From Terrisporobacter petrolearius (GTDB lineage: Bacteria > Bacillota > Clostridia > Peptostreptococcales > Peptostreptococcaceae), in NCBI RefSeq assembly GCF_032598785.1, contig NZ_CP102984.1: a DNA stretch of 64,000 bases; one strand, written 5' to 3'. The position numbers were made by a program, and so were the translations under genes. Of this stretch, positions 36,657 through 44,342 are shown piece after piece. The notes beneath the pieces are model-generated. The model ran no database searches, was not told the origin of the DNA, and saw nothing but the letters and a program-made list of their open reading frames with translations. Position 1 is the stretch's first letter; each line of letters opens with the position of its first letter.

Positions 36657-37946
36657 ATGAATTACCAAGAGGCACTGGAGTTTATTGAAAAATCTCATAA
36701 ATTTGGAATGAGATTAGGCTTAGAGAATACTTTTAAGTTATTAGAATTATTAGGAAATCCACAAGATAAGCTTAAATTTATTCATGTGGCAGGGACTAAC
36801 GGAAAAGGTTCTGTATGTTCTTTTATTTCAAACACATTAAAGGAGCAAGGATACAAAGTAGGTCTTTACACATCTCCATATTTGGAGACTTTTACAGAAA
36901 GAATAAGACTTAATGGAAATAATATTCCAGAGGAAGATGTGGCAAGAATAATTACTATAATGAAAGAAAAAATTGAGCAAATGGCTTCACAAGGACATGC
37001 ATATCCTACAGAATTTGAGATAGAAACTGCTATGGCATTTTATTATTACTATGAACAACAAGTTGATTATGTAGTTCTTGAAGTGGGCTTAGGAGGAAGA
37101 TTTGATGCTACAAATGTAATCAAATCACCACTTGCCAGTGTAATAGTATCTCTTAGTTTAGACCACATAGGAATTCTTGGTGATACATTAGGAAAAATTG
37201 CTTATGAAAAAGCAGGAATAATAAAAGAAGATAGTGTTGCAGTTGTTTATAAACAAAAACAAGAAGCAGAAGAAGTAATAAAAAATGTATGCAAAGAAAA
37301 AAACACTAAATATGTAGAGGCTAATTTTGAACATTTAGTAATTAAAAAGTCTGACATAAATTCACAAGTATTTGATTGCACAATACTAGGTGAGAAATTT
37401 GAAAATATGGAAATAAGCCTAATAGGAGAGCATCAAGTAAATAATGCAGTATTAGCGTTAACAGTAATAAAAGTATTGAGAGAAGAGAGAAAAGTGGAAA
37501 TAAGTTATGATGCTATAAGAAAAGCATTCTTAAATACTAGATGGCCAGGTAGAATCGAAAAAGTAAAAGACAATCCAACGTTTATAATAGATGGAGCTCA
37601 CAATGAAGATGGAGCAAGATCTTTATCTAAAACTTTAGAAAAACATTTTAGTGGGAAAAAAATGACTTTACTAATAGGAATGTTAAAAGATAAGGATATT
37701 GACGGGGTTCTTGAAATACTGATGGACAAGTTTGATAAAGTTATTACAACTACACCAGATAGTGATAGATCCATGAGTTGTGAAGAGTTAAAAGAAAAAA
37801 TAGAAAAATATGTTCCAAATGTTATTGCTATTGGAAATATAGATGATGCAGTAAAGTATGCTCTAGATAATGCTTCAGAAGATGAAATAATAATCTCAGC
37901 AGGATCTTTGTATATGATAGGACATGTTAGAAAAATATTTAAATAA
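36657..37946 (+). CDS. folC: folylpolyglutamate synthase / dihydrofolate synthase
   Basis: The 429-residue Mur-ligase-type enzyme adds glutamate to folates. The P-loop is VAGTNGKGSVCSF (about residue 45), the second metal/ATP region is EVGLGGRFDATNVI (about 141), and the C domain has FIIDGAHNEDGARSL (about 310). Length and motif order are normal. The ribosome site is GAGGGGGAAG. The gene commonly follows valS in Firmicutes, as it does here, but a terminator lies between them. Confidence 0.95.
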   Translation: MNYQEALEFIEKSHKFGMRLGLENTFKLLELLGNPQDKLKFIHVAGTNGKGSVCSFISNTLKEQGYKVGLYTSPYLETFTERIRLNGNNIPEEDVARIITIMKEKIEQMASQGHAYPTEFEIETAMAFYYYYEQQVDYVVLEVGLGGRFDATNVIKSPLASVIVSLSLDHIGILGDTLGKIAYEKAGIIKEDSVAVVYKQKQEAEEVIKNVCKEKNTKYVEANFEHLVIKKSDINSQVFDCTILGEKFENMEISLIGEHQVNNAVLALTVIKVLREERKVEISYDAIRKAFLNTRWPGRIEKVKDNPTFIIDGAHNEDGARSLSKTLEKHFSGKKMTLLIGMLKDKDIDGVLEILMDKFDKVITTTPDSDRSMSCEELKEKIEKYVPNVIAIGNIDDAVKYALDNASEDEIIISAGSLYMIGHVRKIFK

Positions 37947-37948
37947 TA

Positions 37949-37983
37949 AAAAAAGGTGGTTAAATTGCTTAACCGCCTTTTTA
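37949..37983 (+). terminator. bidirectional terminator after folC
   Basis: AAAAAGGTGGTTAA pairs with TTAACCGCCTTTTT. A runs precede and T runs follow, so it also works on the minus strand. Before the IS insertion it would have served the TSCPD gene as well. Confidence 0.88.
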
Positions 37984-37997
37984 ATGTTTATAAAGGG

Positions 37998-38044
37998 GAC
38001 TGTAGGTAGATTTGTGTAAAACAAACTTACCTACAGTCTTTTTT
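37998..38044 (+). terminator. terminator built from left end of IS256-family element A
   Basis: GACTGTAGGTA pairs with TACCTACAGTC and an inner TTTGT/ACAAA extends the stem to about 18 pairs. Six T follow (38039-38044). It would block transcription entering from folC before the transposase gene. Confidence 0.8.
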
Positions 38045-38102
38045 GTATGTAAAACTGGTAAGTTTGGAATAATATTCATATTAAACTTTTGGAGGTATTA
38101 AA

Positions 38103-39344
38103 ATGAAAAATAAAAAAGAAATAATTATTCCAGATATAGACTATCAAGTTGAAGTTAAAAAGTGTAAAACTATGGAAGATGTGGTTGGTAAAAATGGACT
38201 AATGCAAAAGTTATTCAAAGACGTGATACAGCAACTATTAGAAGCCGAAATGGATGAACATATAGGTAGAGAAAAGTATGAAAGAAGTAATGAACAGTCT
38301 CCCAATTATAGAAATGGGTATAGTTCTAAAACTATTGATAGCAGTTTTGGTGAGGTTGGATTAGATATCCCAAGGGATAGAAACTCTCAATTCGAACCGA
38401 AGGTTATTAAAAAATATGAAACTGTTTGCAACGAACTAGATAAGAAAATAATAGGACTTTATGCATGTGGCATGAGTGTTAGAGATATTCAATCTGAGAT
38501 GGAAGAACTTTATGGTATAGATGTTTCTCCTTCTATGATTTCTAAGATAACAGATAAAGTTGTAGAGGCTGCCGCCCAATGGCAAAGTAGAGAACTCGAA
38601 GAAATATACCCTATTGTATATATGGATGCTATGCATTTTAAAGTAAGAGATGATAACAAGATAGTTTCTAAGGCTGCATATATATGCATGTCATTAAATA
38701 TGAGTGGTAAAAAAGATATATTAGGTATTTGGATTGGAGAATCTGAGGGAGCTAAGTTCTGGTTATCAGTATGTAATGACCTTAAAAATAGAGGCGTTAA
38801 CGATATTCTAATTGCATGTATGGATGGGTTAAAAGGTCTTCCTGAAGCAATAAAAACAGTATTTCCTGATGTTAATATACAAACATGTATAGTTCATCAA
38901 ATTAGAAATTCACTTAAATATATAGCGTCTAAAGATCAAAAGGAATTTATGAAAGATTTGAAAAATGTTTATAGAGCATTTACTGAAGAGACAGCAGTTG
39001 AAAATTTAGAAATGCTTAGAGAAAAATGGTACTCAAAATACTCAGTTGTAATAGATTCATGGTACAACAATTGGAATAACTTAAGTACATATTTTGCGTA
39101 TCCACATGAAATAAGAAAGATTATTTATACAACAAATGCACTTGAAGGATTTAATAGACAATTAAGAAAGTATACTAAAGTAAGAACTGTATTTCCAACA
39201 GATGAGTCATTGAGAAAATCACTATACTTATCAACTATGAAAATTATGGAGAAATGGACATCTCCAAACTCTAATTGGGCGTCTACTTTAGGCCAGCTCA
39301 CAATTAGGTTTGGAGATAGAATCCCTAGCTCTTACACAATATAA
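38103..39344 (+). CDS. IS256-family transposase (element A)
   Basis: The 413-residue protein has the IS256 DDE catalytic residues D175 (YMDAMHFK), D241 (CMDGLKGL) and E348 (TTNALEGFNRQLRK), with the C/D(2)H-type CIVHQIRNS segment between. The ATG follows TGGAGG. The frame is intact and full length, so it is probably functional. It shares the family but little exact sequence with the second IS256 element at 48-50 kb, indicating independent arrivals. Confidence 0.96.
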   Translation: MKNKKEIIIPDIDYQVEVKKCKTMEDVVGKNGLMQKLFKDVIQQLLEAEMDEHIGREKYERSNEQSPNYRNGYSSKTIDSSFGEVGLDIPRDRNSQFEPKVIKKYETVCNELDKKIIGLYACGMSVRDIQSEMEELYGIDVSPSMISKITDKVVEAAAQWQSRELEEIYPIVYMDAMHFKVRDDNKIVSKAAYICMSLNMSGKKDILGIWIGESEGAKFWLSVCNDLKNRGVNDILIACMDGLKGLPEAIKTVFPDVNIQTCIVHQIRNSLKYIASKDQKEFMKDLKNVYRAFTEETAVENLEMLREKWYSKYSVVIDSWYNNWNNLSTYFAYPHEIRKIIYTTNALEGFNRQLRKYTKVRTVFPTDESLRKSLYLSTMKIMEKWTSPNSNWASTLGQLTIRFGDRIPSSYTI

Positions 39345-39445
39345 ATCATATATTTTTTTGAAACTATGGGAAATTTAGTGTATAAACAACTAAATTAAAC
39401 ACATAATAATTGTGAAAAGAATGCTAGTATTAGTATTTCTTAGAA

Positions 39446-39486
39446 ATAAAAAAATATTACTGGAATTTTGAATTTCCAGTAATATA
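39446..39486 (-). terminator. terminator inside right end of IS256-family element A, minus strand
   Basis: ATATTACTGGAA (39454-39465) pairs with TTCCAGTAATAT (39474-39485). On the minus strand it is followed by a run of T. It can end transcripts entering from the minus-strand TSCPD gene, which lost its native terminator to the insertion. Confidence 0.7.
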
Positions 39487-39528
39487 AATTACAAAACAAA
39501 ATTATTACACAAATCTATAGACATTCTC

Positions 39529-39774
39529 TTATAAAGCCTCAACTATCGCTTTTGATAATTGATCTGGGCATGAAGTATCTTTAGTACCACAAGTAGTTCC
39601 TTCTAATCTTGCAGCAACTTCTTTAGCGTTTTGACCAACTATTAATTTGCTTATACCTGATAAGTTTCCGTTACATCCACCTTCAAAATTGGCTTCCTTG
39701 ATTATATTATTTTCATCAACTTCTAAAGTTATTTGACGGCAACAAACACCGCTAGTTTGGAATTCTATTTTCAT
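39529..39774 (-). CDS. TSCPD domain protein (TIGR03905 type)
   Basis: The 81-residue protein shows VCCRQITLEVDENNIIKEANFEGGCNGNL and GTTCGTKDTSCPDQLSKAI, the TSCPD pattern with conserved Cys residues suited to metal binding. The domain also occurs at the C terminus of some ribonucleotide reductases, but stand-alone members have no known role. The stop codon (39529-39531) lies inside the target duplication of the adjacent IS256 element, so the protein is unchanged but its 3' untranslated region is foreign. Confidence 0.88.
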   Translation of the reverse strand: MKIEFQTSGVCCRQITLEVDENNIIKEANFEGGCNGNLSGISKLIVGQNAKEVAARLEGTTCGTKDTSCPDQLSKAIVEAL

Positions 39775-39912
39775 ATATGTACACTCCTTATTTTAAATGT
39801 TCCAATGAATATGATAACAATAGATAAAATATAAAGCAACTATAATAGAATAATTATATATTTTATCTAATATATTATTATAGTATAAAAAACATAGAGG
39901 GGAGGGTAATCT

Positions 39913-40779
39913 ATGAAGGTGTATGTTTCGAACTATTTATCAAAAAGTATTAGCGTAATAGACTATGAGACTTTAACTTTAGAAAAAGAAATTAAACTGG
40001 ATGACAATATTTATCCCCATCACTTCTGTATAGATAAGGAGAAAAGCAAGATGTATTTGCCCAGTTCCAGTAATGGTATCTTATATGTGTTAGACATGAA
40101 AGAGGAAAAAATAATAGACTCATCATCTATTGGAGGAAGCTTAACTCAAATAGCTATGTTTGAAGAAGAAGTGTTTATTGCCAATGAGGATTCTAATAGT
40201 ATTTATTTTATGGATAAAAATACTCTAGATCCTATAGCAATAATCTGTGTGGATGACATGCCCCATGGTTTTTGCTTTGATTTACCTAGAAAAAAATTGT
40301 ATGTTCCATGTATGGACTCCATAACGTGCATTGATATTATTAATAAAGTTATAGAAAGTAAAATAGATATAGATTTCAAAGCATGGCATGTACAACTAGA
40401 TAAGTACAAGAGTGAGATTTATGTATCAACTTTAGATGGGAAGGTAGTAATTATTGACGAAGATACTTTAGCTACAAAAAAAGTTTTTGACGAATTTTTA
40501 TTACCAGTTCAGATATCTTTCAATTATAAGGATAAAAAAGTATATATAGCCGATTTGGGATACAAAAATATAAAAATACTAGATTATAGTTTAGGAAAGT
40601 ATATTGGTAATATAGACATAGATGGAATACCTCAGGGATTAGAAATCTCTCCAGACGAAGAAAAATTATTCATATCTGACACTCAAAGGAACTCAGTAAA
40701 AGTTTATGACACTTCTACAAATAAATTAATAAAGGAAATAAAAGTAGAAAAAGAGCCTACAACAATTATTTGTATGTAG
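39913..40779 (+). CDS. YncE-like beta-propeller repeat protein
   Basis: The 288-residue protein has about six repeats of a strand-rich unit, such as MKVYVSNYLSKSISVIDYETL, KKVYIADLGYKNIKILDY and EKLFISDTQRNSVKVYD. This is the pattern of YncE/surface-layer seven-bladed propellers. It has no signal peptide, so it acts in the cytoplasm or is released with the spore coat. The ribosome site is GGGGAGG. The 3' end is convergent with the DUF4364 gene, 3 bases away. Confidence 0.75.
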   Translation: MKVYVSNYLSKSISVIDYETLTLEKEIKLDDNIYPHHFCIDKEKSKMYLPSSSNGILYVLDMKEEKIIDSSSIGGSLTQIAMFEEEVFIANEDSNSIYFMDKNTLDPIAIICVDDMPHGFCFDLPRKKLYVPCMDSITCIDIINKVIESKIDIDFKAWHVQLDKYKSEIYVSTLDGKVVIIDEDTLATKKVFDEFLLPVQISFNYKDKKVYIADLGYKNIKILDYSLGKYIGNIDIDGIPQGLEISPDEEKLFISDTQRNSVKVYDTSTNKLIKEIKVEKEPTTIICM

Positions 40780-40782
40780 GCC

Positions 40783-41319
40783 CTAGTGTATATCTCGGAT
40801 CAATAAATTTATAACTTCTGCATACATATTAGAAGCATTATTATTCCAATTATTGCATATTTGTTTTGCCTGTTTTTCCGATGAAACGTTTAAGTTCAAA
40901 TCTATTAAGTTACTTTGGTTTTCAATAACTCTTAAATTAACAATAAACTCATTTTCACTTTGCTTTACAAAACTAGATTTAACTTGAGTATCAGCTAATA
41001 AACTTTCTTTATTATTTTTTATGTATTCGTCAATTTTAATTGCATAAGATTCTGGTATTCGGTTTAAGAAGTACTCTAGTGTTTCAAGTCCTTTTTGTGT
41101 TAGACAATAGTACTCTCTTCCAGAGTCTTTGTATGGTTTTATAAACTTAGAATCCATAAGTTGTGATAATATTTGCTGGAATGAGAAATAGTTCATCATA
41201 TCAGTTTCTAAAACAACTTGTGTCATCTGTGAGTTAGTTAAATCCATATTTATTTTGTCTAAAATATATAAAATTAAAAGTTTATGATATGCCAACTCTT
41301 CAGTTGAGTTTTCAAACAT
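40783..41319 (-). CDS. DUF4364 family protein
   Basis: The start is ATG 41319 behind GGAGG; a TTG at 41334 overlaps that site. The 178-residue protein starts with a winged-helix-like region (HKLLILYILDKINMDLTNSQM, then QILSQLMDSKFIKPYKDSGREYYCLTQKG). An alpha/beta C domain follows. DUF4364 proteins are widespread in clostridia and are presumed regulators; targets are not known. Confidence 0.82.
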   Translation of the reverse strand: MFENSTEELAYHKLLILYILDKINMDLTNSQMTQVVLETDMMNYFSFQQILSQLMDSKFIKPYKDSGREYYCLTQKGLETLEYFLNRIPESYAIKIDEYIKNNKESLLADTQVKSSFVKQSENEFIVNLRVIENQSNLIDLNLNVSSEKQAKQICNNWNNNASNMYAEVINLLIRDIH

Positions 41320-41411
41320 ATTATTATCCTCCAAGAAACAATTTATATTACTATATTAAACTAAATTATAAAAAATTAAAAGTGATATTTAAAATAAAAA
41401 AATATATAATA

Positions 41412-41435
41412 AAGGCTACCTAATTAGGTAGCCTT
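41412..41435 (-). terminator. terminator of SASP gene
   Basis: A perfect 24-base palindrome, AAGGCTACCTAA/TTAGGTAGCCTT, lies between the SASP and DUF4364 genes. On the minus strand it is followed by a T-rich tract. Confidence 0.75.
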
Positions 41436-41461
41436 ACATTAATGTGTTTTTTAAAAAAAAA

Positions 41462-41668
41462 CTATTTTCCTGCCATTTGCTTTTCAGCCATTTCAACTAA
41501 TTTTTTAGTCATATATCCACCTACATAACCGTTTTGTCTTGCAGTTAAATTACCTTTGTCAATATTTTCGTAATTAGACATTCCTAATTCGCCAGCTATT
41601 TCTAATTTCATTTGATTTAATGCAGCTCTTGCTTCAGGTACCACTTGTCTGTTGTTAGAAGTTGACAT
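41462..41668 (-). CDS. alpha/beta-type small acid-soluble spore protein
   Basis: The start is ATG 41668 after TAAGGAGG; an upstream ATG would add 16 basic residues and is rejected. The 68-residue protein contains the germination protease site KLEIAGE (cleavage after E23), then the DNA-binding ending LTARQNGYVGGYMTKKLVEMAEKQ. It coats spore DNA in the A-like form and protects it against UV and heat. Expression is expected in the forespore under sigma-G. It is direct evidence of a spore former. Confidence 0.95.
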   Translation of the reverse strand: MSTSNNRQVVPEARAALNQMKLEIAGELGMSNYENIDKGNLTARQNGYVGGYMTKKLVEMAEKQMAGK

Positions 41669-41934
41669 AGTAAATTTCCTCCTTAAAGTTGAAATATAAT
41701 TTTTTATTAACATCATCTAATTGATGTTACTTATAATTTCTCCAAATTCAAAAGTTATATTCTGAAAAATAAATCCAAAAAAGTCGAATTTAGTAAAAAA
41801 TTTTAAAGTGAGTATTTACCTTGTTTACACAAATTAATACAAAAGCATGACGAATTTTAGTACATGCTTTTGGAATTTTTTTAAATTTTTTTAAATAAAT
41901 ATATGGTAGGAGTATTTTAAATAGGAGGTAAAAA

Positions 41935-42705
41935 ATGAACTCAGCATATAAACGAACAAAAGCTTTTATTTTAAGTATAACTTTGTTTTTGGCAGCTTTA
42001 TTTATTATAGGTTGTTTCGCGTTTGGAATAAAAAATATATGCTCTGCTATTCAAGGGTATGAAACACCTATAAATAGAGTTGATACAAAGGACAAAAAAG
42101 TTGCACTTACTTTTGATGTTGCTTGGGGAAGTGAGAATATTGAAGAGATATTAGACATATTAGATAAACATAATGCAAAAGCTACATTCTTTTTAGTTGG
42201 TAGTTGGGTTGATGACAACAAAGAATTAGTTAAAGAAATACATAATAGAGGTCATGAAATTGGTAATCATTCAAACACACATAGCTCTTTTCCAGACATA
42301 TCTAATGAAAACAAGATAGATGAAATAATATTAACAAGTAATAAAATAAAAGATTTAACAGGTGAAAAAGTAAATTTATTCAGACCTCCTTTTGGAAATG
42401 TGGATAAAGAAACTATGAGTACTTGTAAATCTTTAGGATATTACACAATAAAATGGGATGTGGATTCTGGAGATTGGAAAAATATTGGACCGGTGCATGT
42501 ATTAGATAGAGTAAGTAAAAATACTTCACCTGGATCAATTATATTATTTCATGCAAATGTTAAAGACGTAAGTTTATATTTGGATAGTTGTCTGTCTAAT
42601 TTAGAAAAGAAAAATTATGAAATGGTTACAGTATCTAATCTGATTTACAAAAACAATTACAAAATCAATTCTTCTGGTGAGCAAAGTATTCAAAGAAATG
42701 ATTAA
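41935..42705 (+). CDS. PdaB-like polysaccharide deacetylase
   Basis: The 256-residue protein has an N-terminal anchor (about residues 11-32) and a NodB domain. Motif 1 is TFDVAWG rather than TFDDG: the second Asp is replaced, as in sporulation protein PdaB. Motif 2 GNHSNTH and motif 3 RPPFG are intact, followed by KWDVDSGDWKN and ILFHAN. PdaB is needed for the late spore-cortex stage in Bacillus. The nearby SASP gene fits a sporulation role, but this is inference. Confidence 0.85.
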   Translation: MNSAYKRTKAFILSITLFLAALFIIGCFAFGIKNICSAIQGYETPINRVDTKDKKVALTFDVAWGSENIEEILDILDKHNAKATFFLVGSWVDDNKELVKEIHNRGHEIGNHSNTHSSFPDISNENKIDEIILTSNKIKDLTGEKVNLFRPPFGNVDKETMSTCKSLGYYTIKWDVDSGDWKNIGPVHVLDRVSKNTSPGSIILFHANVKDVSLYLDSCLSNLEKKNYEMVTVSNLIYKNNYKINSSGEQSIQRND

Positions 42706-42791
42706 ATGTAATAAAAAGTAAAGAGTATAAATATATTTATGGTAGAAGAAAAGATAAAGTTATAATTAACAATTTTGGGGGGAAAAATAAT

Positions 42792-43430
42792 ATGATAATT
42801 GTTAAGGACGATACTAATGTTGTAAATTTAAAAGGTGAACTAGAAGATGAATTAGAGTTTAGCCATGAAATATTTGGTGAAAAGTTTTATAGTACAAAAA
42901 TAAAAATTAATAGACTAAGCAATTCCTACGATGTTCTTCCAATGACTATCTCAGAAAGATTATTACAAGATATAGATTTTGAGAGTGAAAAATTGGTAAG
43001 TGTTGTTGGCCAACTAAGATCATATAATAAGAATATTGATAATAAAAATAAACTTGTTTTGACAGTATTTGTTCGCGAAATAAAAGCAATATCAGAAATT
43101 GATACAAAAGATCCTAATAGCATTTTCTTAGATGGATATATATGTAAATCGCCAATATATAGAAAAACACCGCTGGGAAGAGAAATAACAGATTTGCTAG
43201 TTGCAATTAATAGACCTTATAATAAATCAGACTACATCCCATCTATAGTATGGGGAAGGAATGCCAAATTTGCAAAAAGTCTTAACGTTGGAGATAGAAT
43301 CCAAATGTGGGGAAGAGTGCAAAGTAGAGTATATGATAAAAAGGTAGAAGGTGGTGATTCTGTAAAAAGAACAGCCTATGAAGTTTCTGTATCAAAAATA
43401 AAAAAAGTTACATTAGATGACGAAGAATAA
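42792..43430 (+). CDS. single-stranded DNA-binding (SSB) family protein, two OB domains
   Basis: In this 212-residue protein the C-terminal half (FLDGYICKSPIYRKTPLGREITDLLVAINR, then PSIVWGRNAKFAKSLNVGDRIQMWGRVQSR) is an SSB OB fold. The N-terminal half looks like a second, diverged OB fold. The typical acidic C-terminal peptide is only approximated by LDDEE. It is not the canonical replication SSB; a role in repair, recombination or competence is possible. Confidence 0.78.
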   Translation: MIIVKDDTNVVNLKGELEDELEFSHEIFGEKFYSTKIKINRLSNSYDVLPMTISERLLQDIDFESEKLVSVVGQLRSYNKNIDNKNKLVLTVFVREIKAISEIDTKDPNSIFLDGYICKSPIYRKTPLGREITDLLVAINRPYNKSDYIPSIVWGRNAKFAKSLNVGDRIQMWGRVQSRVYDKKVEGGDSVKRTAYEVSVSKIKKVTLDDEE

Positions 43431-43532
43431 AGAATATTACAAATTATAATATATGTATTGAATACTTAATTAGGATTTATTATAATCTAATAATGACTGG
43501 AATTATACGAAAAGCTTTATAGGGAGGATAAC

Positions 43533-44102
43533 GTGGAAAGTTTACTATATAATAAATACGAATCATGTTCGGGATTGCTTGAATTTTCCGAAGAAGTGCT
43601 ATCATTTTTAAATAATATAAAACATGATATCGGAAGCAAAGTCTTATTAGTGGGTAAAGTTGGCGAACTAGGCAAGAGAATAAGAGCATTTGGTGTTCAG
43701 GTAACTATTTTAGAACATAACAATAGAGAAGAAATTTGCTTTTCTCATGTAATGAATGAGAATTGTACAGTAGTAAGTGGACAGCTAGAACATATGCCTT
43801 TCAATGACAATTATTTTGATAAAATTATAGTATTAGATTATTTAAATCATACAGCAAATTGTAATAAGTCTGTAGGAGAAATCAACAGGGTGCTTAAAAA
43901 CAACGGAGAAGTAATAGTAGAGGATTTAAATTTAAAAGATATAAAAGTAAAATTAAAATATTTTAGACATAGGATTTGTGGAGACAATATACATTATAAT
44001 TATCCTATTGAAGTACAAGATATATTCAAAAGATTTAACTTTGAAGGAAAGTTAAAAGAAATAGAAAATAAAAGATATATTTATATAGGAAAAAAAAAGT
44101 AA
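43533..44102 (+). CDS. SAM-dependent methyltransferase-like protein
   Basis: The GTG start at 43533 follows AGGGAGG. The 189-residue protein follows class I methyltransferase order: VLLVGKVGELGKRIRAFG (motif I, with the GxGxG loop degenerate), VTILEHNN, VSGQLEHMPFNDNYFDKIIVLDYL and INRVLKNNGEVIVEDL. The weak SAM loop leaves open a non-catalytic role. The substrate is unknown. Confidence 0.72.
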   Translation: MESLLYNKYESCSGLLEFSEEVLSFLNNIKHDIGSKVLLVGKVGELGKRIRAFGVQVTILEHNNREEICFSHVMNENCTVVSGQLEHMPFNDNYFDKIIVLDYLNHTANCNKSVGEINRVLKNNGEVIVEDLNLKDIKVKLKYFRHRICGDNIHYNYPIEVQDIFKRFNFEGKLKEIENKRYIYIGKKK

Positions 44103-44132
44103 AAGAGCTAGAATATAATTAAATAACATAAT

Positions 44133-44158
44133 AAAAGACTAGGTTAACCTAGTCTTTT
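44133..44158 (+). terminator. intrinsic terminator
   Basis: Perfect palindrome AAAAGACTAGG-TTAA-CCTAGTCTTTT, followed by ATTATA. Confidence 0.85.
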
Positions 44159-44198
44159 ATTATACTCTAAGAAAATCTACTAATAAGGAGAGATAAAA

Positions 44199-44342
44199 GT
44201 GAAACTGGGCATTAATTTTACAATTGTGGGGGCTATAATGTTATTTGTGATTCTTATAACTATTCAAATAACATTAAATAAAATATATGTTGTTTTAAAA
44301 GAAATAAAATCTTTGTTAAATATAAAAAAAATTAAGGATTGA
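44199..44342 (+). CDS. small single-span membrane protein, 47 aa
   Basis: The GTG start at 44199 has AAGGAG 9 bases upstream. The product begins MKLGINFTIVGAIMLFVI: one hydrophobic helix followed by a basic tail rich in Lys (VLKEIKSLLNIKKIKD). The stop TGA shares its A with the ATG of the sigma-54 regulator (TGATG), so the two are translationally coupled. It may help to place or modulate the regulator at the membrane. No family is recognised. Confidence 0.65.
   Translation: MKLGINFTIVGAIMLFVILITIQITLNKIYVVLKEIKSLLNIKKIKD

Larger units (their letters stand above)
37996..39528 (+). mobile_element. IS256-family insertion sequence A, 1533 bp
   Basis: An 8-base target duplication TTATAAAG flanks the element (37988-37995 and 39529-39536). 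The terminal inverted repeats are about 24 bases: GGGACTGTAGGTAG then ATTTGTGTAA at the left, GAGAATGTCTATAG then ATTTGTGTAA at the right. The left copy folds into a terminator just inside the end. It holds one intact transposase gene. The right TSD copy supplies the stop codon of the neighbouring minus-strand gene. Confidence 0.9.

Noticed and set aside
40755..40782. GCCTACA / TGTAGGC hairpin at the end of the beta-propeller gene as a terminator
   Set aside because: Hairpin present but no T run on either strand, and it overlaps coding sequence.
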